Source of the DNA: Xylocopa sonorina
Taxonomy: Eukaryota > Arthropoda > Insecta > Hymenoptera > Apidae
Reading direction: 5' to 3'
Assembly (NCBI RefSeq): GCF_050948175.1
Contig: NW_027490173.1
Coordinates: 1 to 64,000 of the forward strand
Length of the DNA: 64,000 nucleotides
Below are positions 9,038-21,374 of the stretch, piece by piece. The number at the start of each line of letters is the position of its first letter. Position 1 is the first letter of the stretch. The notes under the pieces are model-generated. The model did no database searches, was not told where the DNA came from, and was given only the letters and a program-made list of their open reading frames with translations. Position numbers and translations under genes: made by a program.

Positions 9038-10620
9038 GTACGTGAGCGGATACCTTGGAACGATAGATCGCTTTAGATTAAAATACGTTTTACACCTTAA
9101 GGCATTTAGATAATTAACCCCTTCGAGCTTCCCTGACTTACTATATATAGGTTTCCGTCACAACTAATAGGAACCATCACTTTACATAGATATATAGAAC
9201 ACACATAGTTTTAAACGTAGAACTGAGAATTTGAGAACTTACTTTGAAACGTTAGTAGTGAGGAATTCCATCGGATTTCATAGAAATTCAGAACTTACTT
9301 GCTATGAAACATAGGCAGATAAGGGCCATCGCGTTGCTGAGAACTTTAGAACTTGCTTACTTCAACAAAGATTTCTATTGGCTTCGTCCGTTCTTTTAGA
9401 AGAGTTTTTGATAAACCACATACTTTTCACGCTTCTGATATCTTTGAAAGTTCGCGAGATGTAATCGTTTAAGTTTTAAAATGATTACTTAGTGTGGATT
9501 ATTATTTAGTAACTCGCTCATAAACGAGTCTGCATAGGATTTAATCCATAAGTTTTTAAGCCTGGAATTTATGCAGTTATTTGTTATTCACTTATTGCTC
9601 AAACGACAAAGATTCTGACCACTTCAAAATGGTTGACTTTCATCAATTTTCTTAAAAATTGAAATACTGCCCAACTGCTTGCATTAAAGACTGTAATTAA
9701 AGCGTTCGAAACATTTTACCTCTTATAGATGAATTCTGGAATTGAAATTGAATGTTTGACTTTTCTAGCTCCTGTTTAGACATCTTTCTATTGGAATGTT
9801 CAAGTATTTTTCATATTCGTAATTATTAAAAATGTTTTACTTGATTCTCTTATTTAATATTTAGAATTTTCTGAGAAATATTTTTTATCGTAATGAACTA
9901 TATAATTGCAATTATAATTCTTTATGAAGTAATAATAACAGAAAGGTATGTATCCATTCTTGTAGTTTTGTAAAGAGTATTTAATCTTACTATCTAAAAT
10001 GAAACATTGAGATCTGTTTACAATCTAATGGAATTTAATTACCTCTTGATTCAAATTCACAATGATAATCTTCCATAGTTCAACAATTTTGTGAGCTGTC
10101 CTCAGCAATCCGCAGCTCAGTGCTTATAAAATGAACGATACAAAGAACAGCCTAACCAAAAGTATTCGAACCGATTTTTCAATACTAATCTTATCATGTT
10201 TAACTTATGCTTTAAACTATTGAAATGCCCTTCGAAAAGTGTTTATTCACAGTGAAGTAAACGGTAAATATTACGCCTTCCACCACTGTTTACAATACGT
10301 ATGTTTCATTTACTATCAAAACCGTGAGTATTATCGCCTTTCTTTACTTTTTGTAACCTTCAATGCCTTCATGTTACAGATAGTTAAACTTGCTTTAAAA
10401 TGCTCTATCGTATTACGGAAGAATGGACATACCAATTCATTTTAAAAAATGACGGTAACCTTCATATGTCCAACATAACTCCACTTACAAAAAAACTATT
10501 TTCATCAACGGATGGCCCCTTTGTACTATGCAATTTTATATTAGCAAAAACTTCTATGAAACTTATAGTTTCGTGGATATCTGAGGTGCTAATTATTACT
10601 GCCCCACCCTGTATATTGTT

Positions 10621-10893
10621 ATGGATGTGTCCAACAAGGCAACGATGAACAGAGTTAAATTTAATATTATGATGTTTATGGTTTTACTTATAGTATATTT
10701 GTTTTTCTGGAATTTTGCCAAAAAACAATGTTCACGATGTCGACAGATGAATATATTTGCCTTAGAATTACAAGAGCCAACAATTTCAAAAGTAGAATAT
10801 TACTTTACTTCGCTAACCGAATCATTGCAAACATTAAGTAAAGTGCTTGCCTTTCAAAACAGTCAGATGCAAATTACGATACAACGTTTCTAA
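10621..10893 (+). other. 90-codon open frame with one predicted membrane segment, status unknown
   Basis: Starts MDVSNKATMNRVKF, followed by a strongly hydrophobic stretch at about residues 15-32 (IMMFMVLLIVYLFFW), then basic and cysteine residues (KKQCSRC) and a polar tail. I do not recognise a family. The composition is compatible with a small single-pass membrane protein, an exon of a spliced gene or chance in AT-rich DNA. Two other frames overlap upstream (10239-10445 and 10400-10648) in different phases without an obvious splice linking them. No core promoter or polyadenylation signal was identified with confidence. Confidence 0.15.
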
Positions 10894-11006
10894 GAAATGG
10901 TACGTGCCACTGTTTTTTAATTTCCGTTTATTTAATCGAAGGAAATTTAATTGAAATATCCGCAAAATTTGAGGACAAAAATTTATTGTAATTTTACGCA
11001 ACATAT

Positions 11007-11141
11007 ATGATGGTGATAAAGGATAAGTATACGGAACTGAAAATGGAAAGTAGCGAGCAGAAAAAGAAACTGATGGAGCTACAAAGTAGATTGATACATC
11101 CGTCAAATGATGATTCTAGGTTAATAAAATCTGTTAATTAA
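11007..11141 (+). other. 44-codon open frame with charged helical (coiled-coil-like) composition
   Basis: The frame begins MMVIKDKYTELKMESSEQ and continues with KKKLMELQSRL, rich in Lys and Glu with leucines at roughly heptad spacing, then ends SVN-stop. An in-frame stop lies just upstream (TAA, six codons before the first ATG). Its amphipathic composition is less random-looking than its surroundings, so it might be an exon or a decayed gene fragment. There is no homolog I can name and no linked frame. Confidence 0.15.
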
Positions 11142-11655
11142 AGAACTATTTCAAAAATCAAGTACAATCAATATTACTTCTGCTCAAAGGCTATAATAGA
11201 ATTGGACCGAAATGGGTACAAAACAGGCAATTATATCTATACGTTATATTCTATGCAAAGGCAAATATTTCAAAGAGAAAAGATGCGTTACTTACAAATT
11301 GCTTATGTTCCTAGATATCTCACTAATTCAGGCTTCTTGTCTTGCAGAACTTATCATTCATGTAACATGTAAAGGGGTCGAAGAATAGTAAAAGATTTTT
11401 ATATTTCACAGCCTCACTTGATACGTCGATTGGATCACGTAAAATATCGGACATTAATTGCATCTACATCTTCAGACCTTAAATATATAATTGCAACAAC
11501 ATATTTAATAGCGTTTTAATAACATTTTTCTAATTGTTTATATCTATGTCTAATAAATATATATTAATCGAATAAGTTGCTTTACCAAAGAATAAAAGTA
11601 TCTGAGGCTTACAAATCGGAGCATTACATAACAAACGTGCATCACATATATAATA

Positions 11656-11871
11656 TTACATGTAACAAAAGATGAAGACCAAAAAGATCGTACATAAGTT
11701 GAATCCACAATGCGGCCATAGAGATACAGAAACGGCAAAAATTCCAAACAATAATTTAAAAAATTCAAAAAGGGAGGAGTGAAAATCCATCTCCTTGACG
11801 ATGATAAGGAACAAGTCTGCCTCATGCACTACAATATCCCAAACAGCCAGCGATTGGCACGCCAATGACAA
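11656..11871 (-). other. 71-codon hydrophobic open frame on the minus strand, possible receptor-like fragment
   Basis: An internal methionine starts MDFHSSLFEFFKLLF, followed by a hydrophobic segment containing SLWPH and a second hydrophobic stretch (LCTIFLVFIFCYM). A short N-terminal segment leading to an LWP-type motif and a first membrane helix recalls the amino terminus of insect odorant receptors. This is a loose resemblance from memory, and the rest of such a receptor (about 400 residues) is not present in adjacent frames. It could equally be chance in AT-rich DNA. Confidence 0.12.
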
Positions 11872-12933
11872 CGGATGGAACGAATTCCGTGACAGAACTG
11901 TGCTAACAAAGTGCTCCTACTCAGCTTTCGAAATGGCATACTGTTAGTACTGGGGCGGCATTCGTACCACGGCACTATTAAAGCACCGAGATATAGCACA
12001 CGGGCTACACGGCCGTGACAATGACACTATGAGCTCACCATAGCTACACGCGTGGTTGTGGCGTAGGCTGACATTTACTAATGGGGAAGCTGTTTCCATA
12101 AAAATTATAAGCAAATATGAAAAATGACTAAACTGTGCAATTTATTTATTTTGATTCCAATATAGATACACCGGCATAAAACAAAGATATAAGAACTCGA
12201 TTTTATTATTTTCTATAAACTAGCTCGATAGGGCGATTTTTTCCATAAAGTCGATAATTACATTGTCATAAAAATATATACACTTATTTTATATAAATTT
12301 TCTTCAATTTATTGTTACAAATTCATGCAATTGAGGGTTACATTAAATACAATGACAGCATGTTATTTCAAAAATTACACAAGGCGAAGTTAGGGACGCA
12401 ACAGCATGAATTTTTATTTTATAAGTAATATTTTTTTATAAATAATATTTTTAGTCTATGATGGATTGAAAGAAATATATACGACTCGCTCAATAACTAT
12501 AAATATAGGAAAACGACCATCAAAATGTCTATCAATACTCATATGCTGAACATCTACTGACATCTAACGGTTCTAATTTGTATGAAAGCACAGGTTCCCC
12601 ATTGCCAAATGTGATCCTGCGTCATTGCTGAGGAGATTCATGAATGGAGCGATGATACGCGTGTCACCATGGTGCTGGTGCTGCGCGATTCGCTTGTCTA
12701 AAACGAGCTGGTAACACGTTCTGGCATTTTAGTCAACGAATCCGGTCACAGATGACTACGAATCAGCTGACACTCCTCGGAAGTGGCAATACAGTGCCGG
12801 CATGGTGTCGCTACCATCTTGCCGTTTGTTATCTGGGATGCTTTTTAGTGCATTATTCGGAATTGAATTTGAACACACAGCTACTTAATCGCAAATTTGT
12901 ATGTACTGCGACGTGGTGAAGTCAAAAGGCTCG

Positions 12934-12943
12934 CCCCCCCCCC
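12934..12943 (+). repeat. C homopolymer (10 nt)
   Basis: A ten-C run, the counterpart of the 13-G run at 4011-4023 in copy 1, followed by TGCTTCGGTTAGACTA in both copies (allowing for strand). Confidence 0.9.
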
Positions 12944-13052
12944 TGCTTCGGTTAGACTATCTCGCAGATCACCACCCATGCGAGAAGCGCGACACAGAAC
13001 ATCGCGATAGCTATATTTGTGAGGAGCGTGAAATACACGATGGTAGAACCTT

Positions 13053-13065
13053 CCCCCCCCCCCCC
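13053..13065 (+). repeat. C homopolymer (13 nt)
   Basis: A 13-C run, the counterpart of the 17-G run at 3886-3902 in copy 1, next to GGTAGAACCTT. Confidence 0.9.
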
Positions 13066-14682
13066 TATCGTTTCTCTCTCTCCGTTCTACGGATTATACT
13101 GGCGAGCTGATGCGATATCGCGTTTTAAGAAGCATTAAAACCCTATTGCTGCGATACGTAGACATTTGCAAACGCTATTTCCTAACAAGGAAGTGTCGCA
13201 TTTACGTTCTTTTGTAGTGAACACGAGGTATGCATGACACTTCGCAATGAACATTATATTTATCACGAAACATATAAATGAGATGCGATATGGCGATATA
13301 AGTAGCATTAGGACGCTATTGCTACGATACGTAGACATCTGCAAACGCTATTTCCTAGCAAGGAAGATTCGCATTTACATTCCTTTGAAGTGAATACGAG
13401 GTATACATGACACTTCGCAATGAACATTATATCTTATCATGTGACATAGAATTGAGATGCGATATCGCGTTTTAAGAAGCATTAGAACTCTATTGCCTCG
13501 ACGCGTAGACATCTGCAGACGCTATTTCCTAGCATGGAAGTGTCGCATTTACATTCTTTTGTAGTGAATACGAGGTGTACATGTCACTTCGCAATGAATA
13601 TTATATCTTATCACGAAGCATAGAAATGAGATGCGATATCGCGTTTTAAGAAGCAATAGAACTCTATTGCTCCGATACGTAGGCATCTGCAAACGCTATT
13701 TCCTAGCAAGCAATAGTCGCATTTGCATTCTTTTGATGCGAATACGAGGTATACATGACACTTCGCAATGAATATTATATCTTATCATGAAACATAGAAG
13801 AGAGATGCGATATTGCGTTGTAAGAAGCATTAAAAATCTATGGCCTCGATGCGGAGACATCTGCAAACGCTATTTCCTAGCATGGAAATGTCGCACTTAC
13901 ATACTTTTGAAGTGAATACGAGGTATACATGACACTTCGCAATGAATATTATATCTTATCACGAAGCATAGAAATGAGATGCGATATCGCGTTTTGAGAA
14001 GCATTAGAACTCTATTGCTACGATACATATACATCTGCAAACGCTATTTCCTAGCAAGGAATATTCGCATTTACATTCTTTTGAAGTGAATACGAGGTAT
14101 ACATGACACTTCGCAATGAACATTATATCTTATCATGTGACATAGAATTGAGATGCGATATCGCGTTTTAAGAAGCATTAGAATTCTATTGCCTCGACGC
14201 GTATACATCTGCAGACGCTATTTCCTAGCATGGAAGTGTCGCATTTACGTTCTTTTGTAGTGAACACGAGGTATACATGACACTTCGCAATGAATATTAT
14301 ATCTTATCATGAAACAAATAAATGAGATGCGATATCGCGAGTTAAGTAGCATTAGAACTCTATTGCTACGATACCTAGACATCTACAAACGCTATTTCCT
14401 AGCAAGCAATAGTCGCATTTACATTCTTTTGAAGTGAATACGAGGTATACATGACACTTCGCAATGAATATAATATCTTATCATGTAACATAGAAGTGAG
14501 ATGCGACATCGCGTTCTAAGAAGCATTAGAACCCTATTGCCTCGATGCGGAGATATCTGCAAACGCTATTTCCTAGCATGAAAGTGTCGCATTTACATTC
14601 TTTTGAAGTGAGTTCAAGGTATATATGACTATTCGGAATGAATATTATATCCTATCACGGAGCATAGAAATGAGATGCGATA

Positions 14683-16078
14683 TCGCGTTTTGAGAAGCAT
14701 TAGAACTCTATTGCTACGATACGTAGACATCTGCAAACTCTATTTCCTAGCAAGGAAAATGGGCATTTACATTCTTTTGAAGTGAATACGAGGTATACAT
14801 GACACTTCGCTATGAACATTGTATCTTATCATGTAACATAGGAGAGAGTAGCGATAGCGCGTTTTAAGAATCATTATAAACCTATTGCGTCGATGCGGAG
14901 ATATTTGCAAACGCTATTTCCTTGCATGGAAGTGTCGCATTTACATTCCTTTGAGGTGAATTCGAAGTATACATGACACTTCGGAATGAATATTATAAGT
15001 TATCACGAAACATAGAAATGAGACGCGATATCGCGATCTAAGAAGCATTAGGACTCTATTGCTACGATACGTAGGCATCTGCAAACGCTATTTCCTAGCA
15101 AGGGAGATTCGCATTTACATTCTCTTGAAGTGAATACTAGGTATACATGACACTTCGCAATGAATATTATATCTTATCATGAAACATAGAAGAGAGATGC
15201 GATATCGCAATTTAAGAAGTATTAGAACTCTATGGCCTCGATGCTGAGACATCAGCAAACGCTATTTCCTAGCATGGAAGTGTCGCACTTACATTCTTTT
15301 GAAGTGAATACTAGGTATACATGACACTTCGCAATGAGTATTATATCTTACCACGAAACATATAAATGCGATGCGATATAGCGTTTTGAGAAGCATTAGA
15401 ACTCTATTGCTACGATACGTAGACATCTGCAAACTCTATTTCCTAGCAAGGAAAATGGGCATTTACATTCTTTTGAAGTGAATACGAGGTATACATGACA
15501 CTTCGCTATGAACATTATATCTTATCATGTAACATAGGAGAGAGATGCGATAGCGCGTTTTAAGAATCATTATAAACCTATTGCGTCGATGCGGAGATAT
15601 TTGCAAACGCTATTTCCTTGCATGGAAGTGTCGCATTTACATTCCTTTGAGGTGAATTCGAAGTATACATGACACTTCGGAATGAATATTATAAGTTATC
15701 ACGAAACATAGAAATGAGACGCGATATCGCGATCTAAGAAGCATTAGGACTCTATTGCTACGATACGTAGGCATCTGCAAACGCTATTTCCTAGCAAGGG
15801 AGATTCGCATTTACATTCTCTTGAAGTGAATACTAGGTATACATGACACTTCGCAATGAATATTATATCCTATCATGAAACATAGAAGAGAGATGCGATA
15901 TCGCAATTTAAGAAGTATTAGAACTCTATGGCCTCGATGCTGAGACATCAGCAAACGCTATTTCCTAGCATGGAAGTGTCGCACTTACATTCTTTTGAAG
16001 TGAATACTAGGTATACATGACACTTCGCAATGAGTATTATATCTTACCACGAAACATATAAATGCGATGCGATATAGC
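14683..16078 (+). repeat. Four-monomer (696-bp) tandem block duplication
   Basis: The rare variant CAAGGAAAATGGGCATTT is at 14751 and 15447, exactly 696 bp (4 x 174) apart. Neighbouring monomers also match: GATGCTGAGACATCAGC, TGAATTCGAAGTATAC and GAATACTAGGTATAC. Only a few substitutions separate the two copies. Confidence 0.9.
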
Positions 16079-16712
16079 GGTTTAACTAGCATTAGAACTC
16101 TATTGCTACGATACGTAGACATCTGCAAACGCTATTTCCTAGCAAGCAATAGTCGCATTTACATTCTTTTGAAGTGAATACGAGGTATACATGACACCTC
16201 GCAATGAATATTATATCTTATCATGAAACGTAGAATAGAGATGCGATATCGCTTTGTAAGAAGCATTAAAACTCTATGACCTCGATGCGGAGACATCTGC
16301 AAACGCTATTTCCTAGCATGGAAGAGTCGCTGTTACATTCTTTTGAAGTGAATACGAGGTATACATGACACTTCGCAATGAACATTATATCTTATCATGT
16401 AACATAGGAGTGAGATGCGATAGCGCGTTTTAAGAAGCATTATAACCCTATTGCATCGATGCGGAGATATTTGCAAACGCTATTTCCTTGCATGGAAGTG
16501 TCGCACTTACATTCTGTTGAAGTGAATTCGAGGTATACATGACACTTCGGAATGAATATTATAACTTATCACGAAGCATAGAAATGAGATGCGATATCGC
16601 GATCTAAGAAGCATTAGAACTCTATTGCTACGATACGTAGGCATCTGAAAACGCTATTTCCTAGCAAGGGAGATTCGCATTTACATTCTCTTGAAGTGAA
16701 TACGAGGTATAC

Positions 16713-19480
16713 ATAAAACTTCGCTTCGAATATTATATCTAATCACGAAACACAGAATTGAGATGCGATGTCGCGTATCAAGAAGCACTACATCTTTATT
16801 TCTTCGATACGTAGACACCGGGAGACACTATTTCCTACCAAGGAAGTGTCGCGTTTACATTCTTTTGAATTGTAGACGAGGTATACATAACATTTCGCAA
16901 TGAATATTATATCTTATCATAAATCATAGAAATGAGATGCTATATCGCGTTTAAAGTGGCATTAATACTCTATTGCTTCGATACGTAGACATCTGGAAAC
17001 GCATTTTCCTGGCAAGGAAGTGTTACATTTACATCCTTTTGAAGTGTAGACTAGGTATGCATAACACTTCGCGATGTATACTATATCATATCATGAAACA
17101 CTAAAATGGGTTGGGGTATCGCGTTCTAAGATGCATTAGAACTCTAATGCATCGAAACGTAGACATCTGCAATCGCATTTCCTGTCAAGGAAGTGTGACA
17201 TTTTCATTCTCTTGAAGTGTAGGTTGGGCATACATATCACTTCCCAGTGAATAGTATATCATATCATGAAACATAGAATTGAGATGTGATATCGCGTTTT
17301 AAAGAGCATTACATCTCTGTTGATTCGATACGTAGACATCGGGAATCACTATTTCCTAGCACGGAAGTGCGGCATTTACATTCTGTTGAAGTGCAGACGA
17401 GGTATACATAACACTTCCCAATGATGATTATATCATATCATGAAACATAGAAATGAGAAGCGATATCGCGTTTTAAGAAGGATTAGAACTCCATTTCTTC
17501 AATACGTAGACATCTGGAAACGCATTTCGAGGCAAGGAAGTGTGGCGTTTACATTCTTTTGAAATGTAGACGAGGTATACATAACAATTCGCAATGAATT
17601 TTATATCTTATCATGAAACATGGAAGTTCGATGCAATATCGCGTTTTATGAAGGATTAGAACTCCATTTCTTCGATACGTAGACATCTGGAAACGCATTT
17701 CCTGGCAAGGAAGTGTGGCGTTTACATTCTTTTGAAGTGTAGGCGATGTATACTGAACACTTCGTAATGAATACTATATCTTATCGTGAAACTTTAAACT
17801 GAGATGCGATATCGCGTATTAAGAAGCATTACAAATCTATTGCTCCGATACGCAGTTATCTGGAAACGCTATTTCCTAGTAAGGAAGCGTGGTATTTACA
17901 GTATTTTGAAATGCAGACGTGGTATACTTATCACGTCGCAATGAATATTATATCTTATCATGAAGCATAGAACTGCGAGGCGATATCGCGCATTAAGAAG
18001 CATTAGAACTTTATTGCTTCGATACGTAGACATCTGGAATCGCATTTTCTAGCAAGGATGTGTGGCATTTATATTCTTTTGAAGTGTTGACCAGGTATGC
18101 TTAACACTTCGCAATGAATACTATATCTTATCATGAAACATAGAAATGGGATGAGATATCACTATTTAAGAAGTATTAGAACTCTAATGCTTCGATTAGT
18201 AGACATCTGGAAGCACATTTCCTAGCAAGGAAGTATGGCCTTTGCATTCTTTTGAAGTGTAGACATGGTATACGTAGCACTTCGCAATGAATATTATATC
18301 TTATCTTGAAACATAGTGTTGTTATGCGATATCGCGTTTAATGAAGCATTAGAATGCTATTGCTTCGGTACGTAGACATCTGGAAACGCATTTCCTAGCT
18401 AGGTAGTGTGGCAATTTCATTCTTTTGAATTGCTAACGAGGTATACATAACACTTCGCAATGAATACTATATCTTATCATGAAACATAGAACTGCGATGC
18501 GATTACTGGAATTAAGAAGCATTACAACTCTATTGCTTCGATACGTAGAGATCCAGAAACGCTATTTTCTAGCAAGGAAGTGTCGCGTTCACATTCTTTT
18601 GAAATGTAGACGAGGTATACATAACAATTCGCAATGAATTTTATATCTTATCATGAAACATGGAAGTGCGATGGGATATCGCGTTTTAAGAAGCATTAGA
18701 ACTCCATTGCTTCGATACGTAGACATCTGGAAACGCATTTCCTGGCAAGGAAGTGTGGTGTTTACATTCTTTAGAAATGTAGACGAGTTATACATAACAA
18801 TTCGCAATGAATTTTATATCTTATCATGAAACATGGAAGTGCGATGCAATATCGCGTTTTATGAAGGATTAGAACTCCATTTCTTCGATACGTAGACATC
18901 TGGAAACGCATTTCCTGGCAAGGAAGTGTGGCGTTTACATTCTTTTGAAGTGTAGGGGAGGTATACTGAACACTTCGTAATGAATTCTATATCTTATCGT
19001 GAATCATAGAACTGAGATGCGATATCGTGTATTAAGAAGCATTACAACTCTATTGCTTCGATACGTAGATATCTGGAAACGCTATTTCCTAGCAAGGAAG
19101 TGTGGCATTTACATTCCTCTGAAATGCAGACGTGGTATACTTAACACTTCGCACTGAATATTATATCTTATCATGAAGCATAGAACCGCGAGGCGATATC
19201 GCGTTTCAAGAAGCATTAGAACTTTATTGCTTCGATACGTAGATATCTGCAATCGCACTTTCTAGCAAGGATGTGTGGCATTTATATTCTATTGAAGAGT
19301 AGACCAGATATACTTAACACTTCGCAATGAATACTATATCCTATCTTGAAACATAGTATTGTGATGCGATATCGCGTTTAATGCAGCATTAGAATTCTAT
19401 TGCTTCGGAACGTAGACATCTGGAAACGCATTTCCTAGCTAGGTAGAGTGGCATTTACATTCTTTTGAAGTTCTGACGAG
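16713..19480 (+). repeat. Diverged satellite subfamily block (16 monomers)
   Basis: Monomers here share GTGTAGACGAGGTATACATAAC, shown here only by its core TAGACGAGGTATACATAA, together with AACGCATTTCCTGGCAAGG and GTGTGGCGTTTACATTC. These differ from the flanking families (GAATACGAGGTATACATGAC). They are more diverged from each other and contain small indels. An internal repeat of about seven monomers is visible (ATGAAGGATTAGAACTCC at 17648 and 18861, 1213 bp apart). Borders to the ordinary families are abrupt at both ends. Confidence 0.85.
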
Positions 19481-21374
19481 GTATACATGACACTTCGCAA
19501 TGAATATTATATCTTATCATGAAGCATAGAAATGAGATGCGATATCGCGTTTTGAGAAGCATTAGAACACTATTGCTACGATACGTAGACATCTGCAAAC
19601 GCTATCTCCCAAGCAAGCAATAGTCGCATTTACATTCTTTTGAAGTGAATACGAGGTATACATGACACTTCGCAATGAATATTATATCTTATCACGAAAC
19701 ATATAAATGAGATGCGATATCGCGTTTTCAGAAGCATTAGAACTCTATGGCCTCGATGCGGAGACATCTGCAAACGCTATTTCCTTGCATGGAGGTGTCG
19801 CACTTACATTCTTTTGAAGTGAATACGAGGTATACATGACACTTCGCCATGAATATTATATCTTATCATGAATCATAGAGGAGAGATGCGATATCGCGTT
19901 TCAAGAAGCATTAGAACTCTATGGCCTCGATGTGGAGACATCTGCAAACGCTATTTCCTAGCATGGAAGTGTCGCACTTACATTCTTTTGAAGTGAATAC
20001 GAGGTATACATGACACTTCGCAATGAATATTATATCTTATCATGAATCATAGAAGTGAGATGCCATATCGCGATTTTAGTAGCATTGGTACTCTATTGCT
20101 ACGATACGTAGACATCTGAATACGCCATTTCCTAGCAAGGAAGTGTCGCATTTACATTCGTTTGGAGAGAATACGAGGTATACATGACACTTCGCAATGA
20201 ATATTATATCTCATCATGAAACATATAAATGAGATGTGATATCGCGATTTAAGTAGCATTAGAACTATATTGCTACGATACCTAGACATCTGCCAACGCT
20301 ATTTCCTAGCAAGCAATAGTCGCTATTACATTCTTTTGAAGTGAATTCGAGGTTTACATGACACTTCGCAATGAATATTATATCTTATCATGAAACATAG
20401 AAGAGAGATGCGATATCGCGTTTCAAGAAGAATTAGAACTCTATGGCCTCGATGCGGAGACACCTGCAAACGCTATTTCCTAGCATGTAATAGTCGCATT
20501 TACATTCTTTTGAAGTGAATACGAGGTGTACATGACACTTCGCAATGAATATTATATCTTATCATGAATCATAGAAGTGAGATGCCATATCGCGTTTTAA
20601 GAAGCATTAGAACCTTATTGCCTCAACGTGTAGACATCTGCAGACGCTACTTCCTAGCATGGAAGTGTCGCATTTACATTCTTTTGAAGTGAATACGAGG
20701 TATACATGACACTTCGCAATGAATACTATATCTTATCATGAAGCATAGAAATGAGATGCGATATCGCGTTTTGAGAAGCATTAGAATTCTATTGCTACGA
20801 TACGTAGACATCTGCAAACGCTATTTCCAAGCAAGCAGTAGTCGCACTTACATTCTTTTGAAGTGAATTCGAGGTTTACATGACTCTTCGGAATGAATAT
20901 TGTAACTTATCACGAAACATAGAAATGAGATGCGATATCGCGATCAACGAAGCATTAGAACTCTATTGCTACGATACGTAGGCATCTGCAAACGCTATGC
21001 CCTAGCAAGGAATAGTCGCATTTACATTCTTTTGATGTGTATACGAGGTTTACGTGACACCTCGCAATGAATATTATATCTTATCACGAAACATCGAAAT
21101 GGGATGCGATATCGCGATTTAAGTAGAATTAGAACTCTATGGCATCGATGCGGAGACATCAGCAAACGCTATTTCCTAGCATGGAAGTGTCGCACTTACA
21201 TTCTATTGAACTGAATACGAGACATACATGACACTTCGCGATGAATATTATATCTTATCGGGAAACATAGAAATGAGATGCGATATCGCGTCTTGAGAAG
21301 CATTAGAACTCTATTGCTACGATACGTAGACAGCTGCAATCGCTATTTCCTAGCAAGCAATAGTCGCTATTACA

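Larger units (their letters stand above)
8405..9162 (+). mobile_element. LTR-like element, copy 2: 5'-truncated LTR or terminal part
   Basis: It is homologous in reverse complement to 2649-3615 of copy 1. Shared landmarks are the CCTGCAG region near 8488, AAATCCACTGATCGATGG near 8590, AACAATACCGA, the TTTAAG-like GCTAAAG, TTCAGTATCTCGCGACC at 8883, GGCGCCAGC in reverse complement near 9018, and the end CCGTCACA at 9155-9162. The terminus corresponds to the TGTGACG end of copy 1. The outer (left) part is missing and satellite debris abuts it. By eye the copies are clearly diverged, with indels including the minisatellite missing here. Frames of 70 and 82 codons at 8491-8782 are proline- and charge-rich but are not conserved in copy 1, so they are not called as genes. 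Confidence 0.75.
9163..12906 (+). other. 3744-bp AT-rich unique interior between two element fragments
   Basis: Single-copy within the window, AT-rich and unrelated to the satellite. It may be the interior of an LTR element that lacks coding capacity (a large non-coding derivative) or host DNA caught between two element copies. No reverse transcriptase, protease, integrase, gag or transposase motifs were found, no primer-binding site directly follows 9162, and no purine tract precedes 12907. Short direct repeats around GAACTTACTT or GAACTTGCTT occur near 9234, 9290 and 9350. Only three small frames, listed separately, merit mention. The stretch 11870-12060 is locally less AT-rich but shows no gene. 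Confidence 0.6.
12907..13107 (+). mobile_element. LTR-like element, copy 2: start portion of the 3' LTR or terminal part
   Basis: Begins TGCGACGTGGTGAAG, matching the TGTGACGTGGTGACG terminus of copy 1 (reverse complement of 4054 downward). It continues collinear with copy 1 through both homopolymer tracts, GGTAGAACC and TTCTACGGATTATACTGGCG, to the position equivalent to about 3840. It is then cut off abruptly by satellite (GATGCGATATCGCG from about 13110). By eye, similarity to copy 1 is higher here than in 8405-9162. Sense and order relative to 8405-9162 are those of a 3' LTR. Confidence 0.78.
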
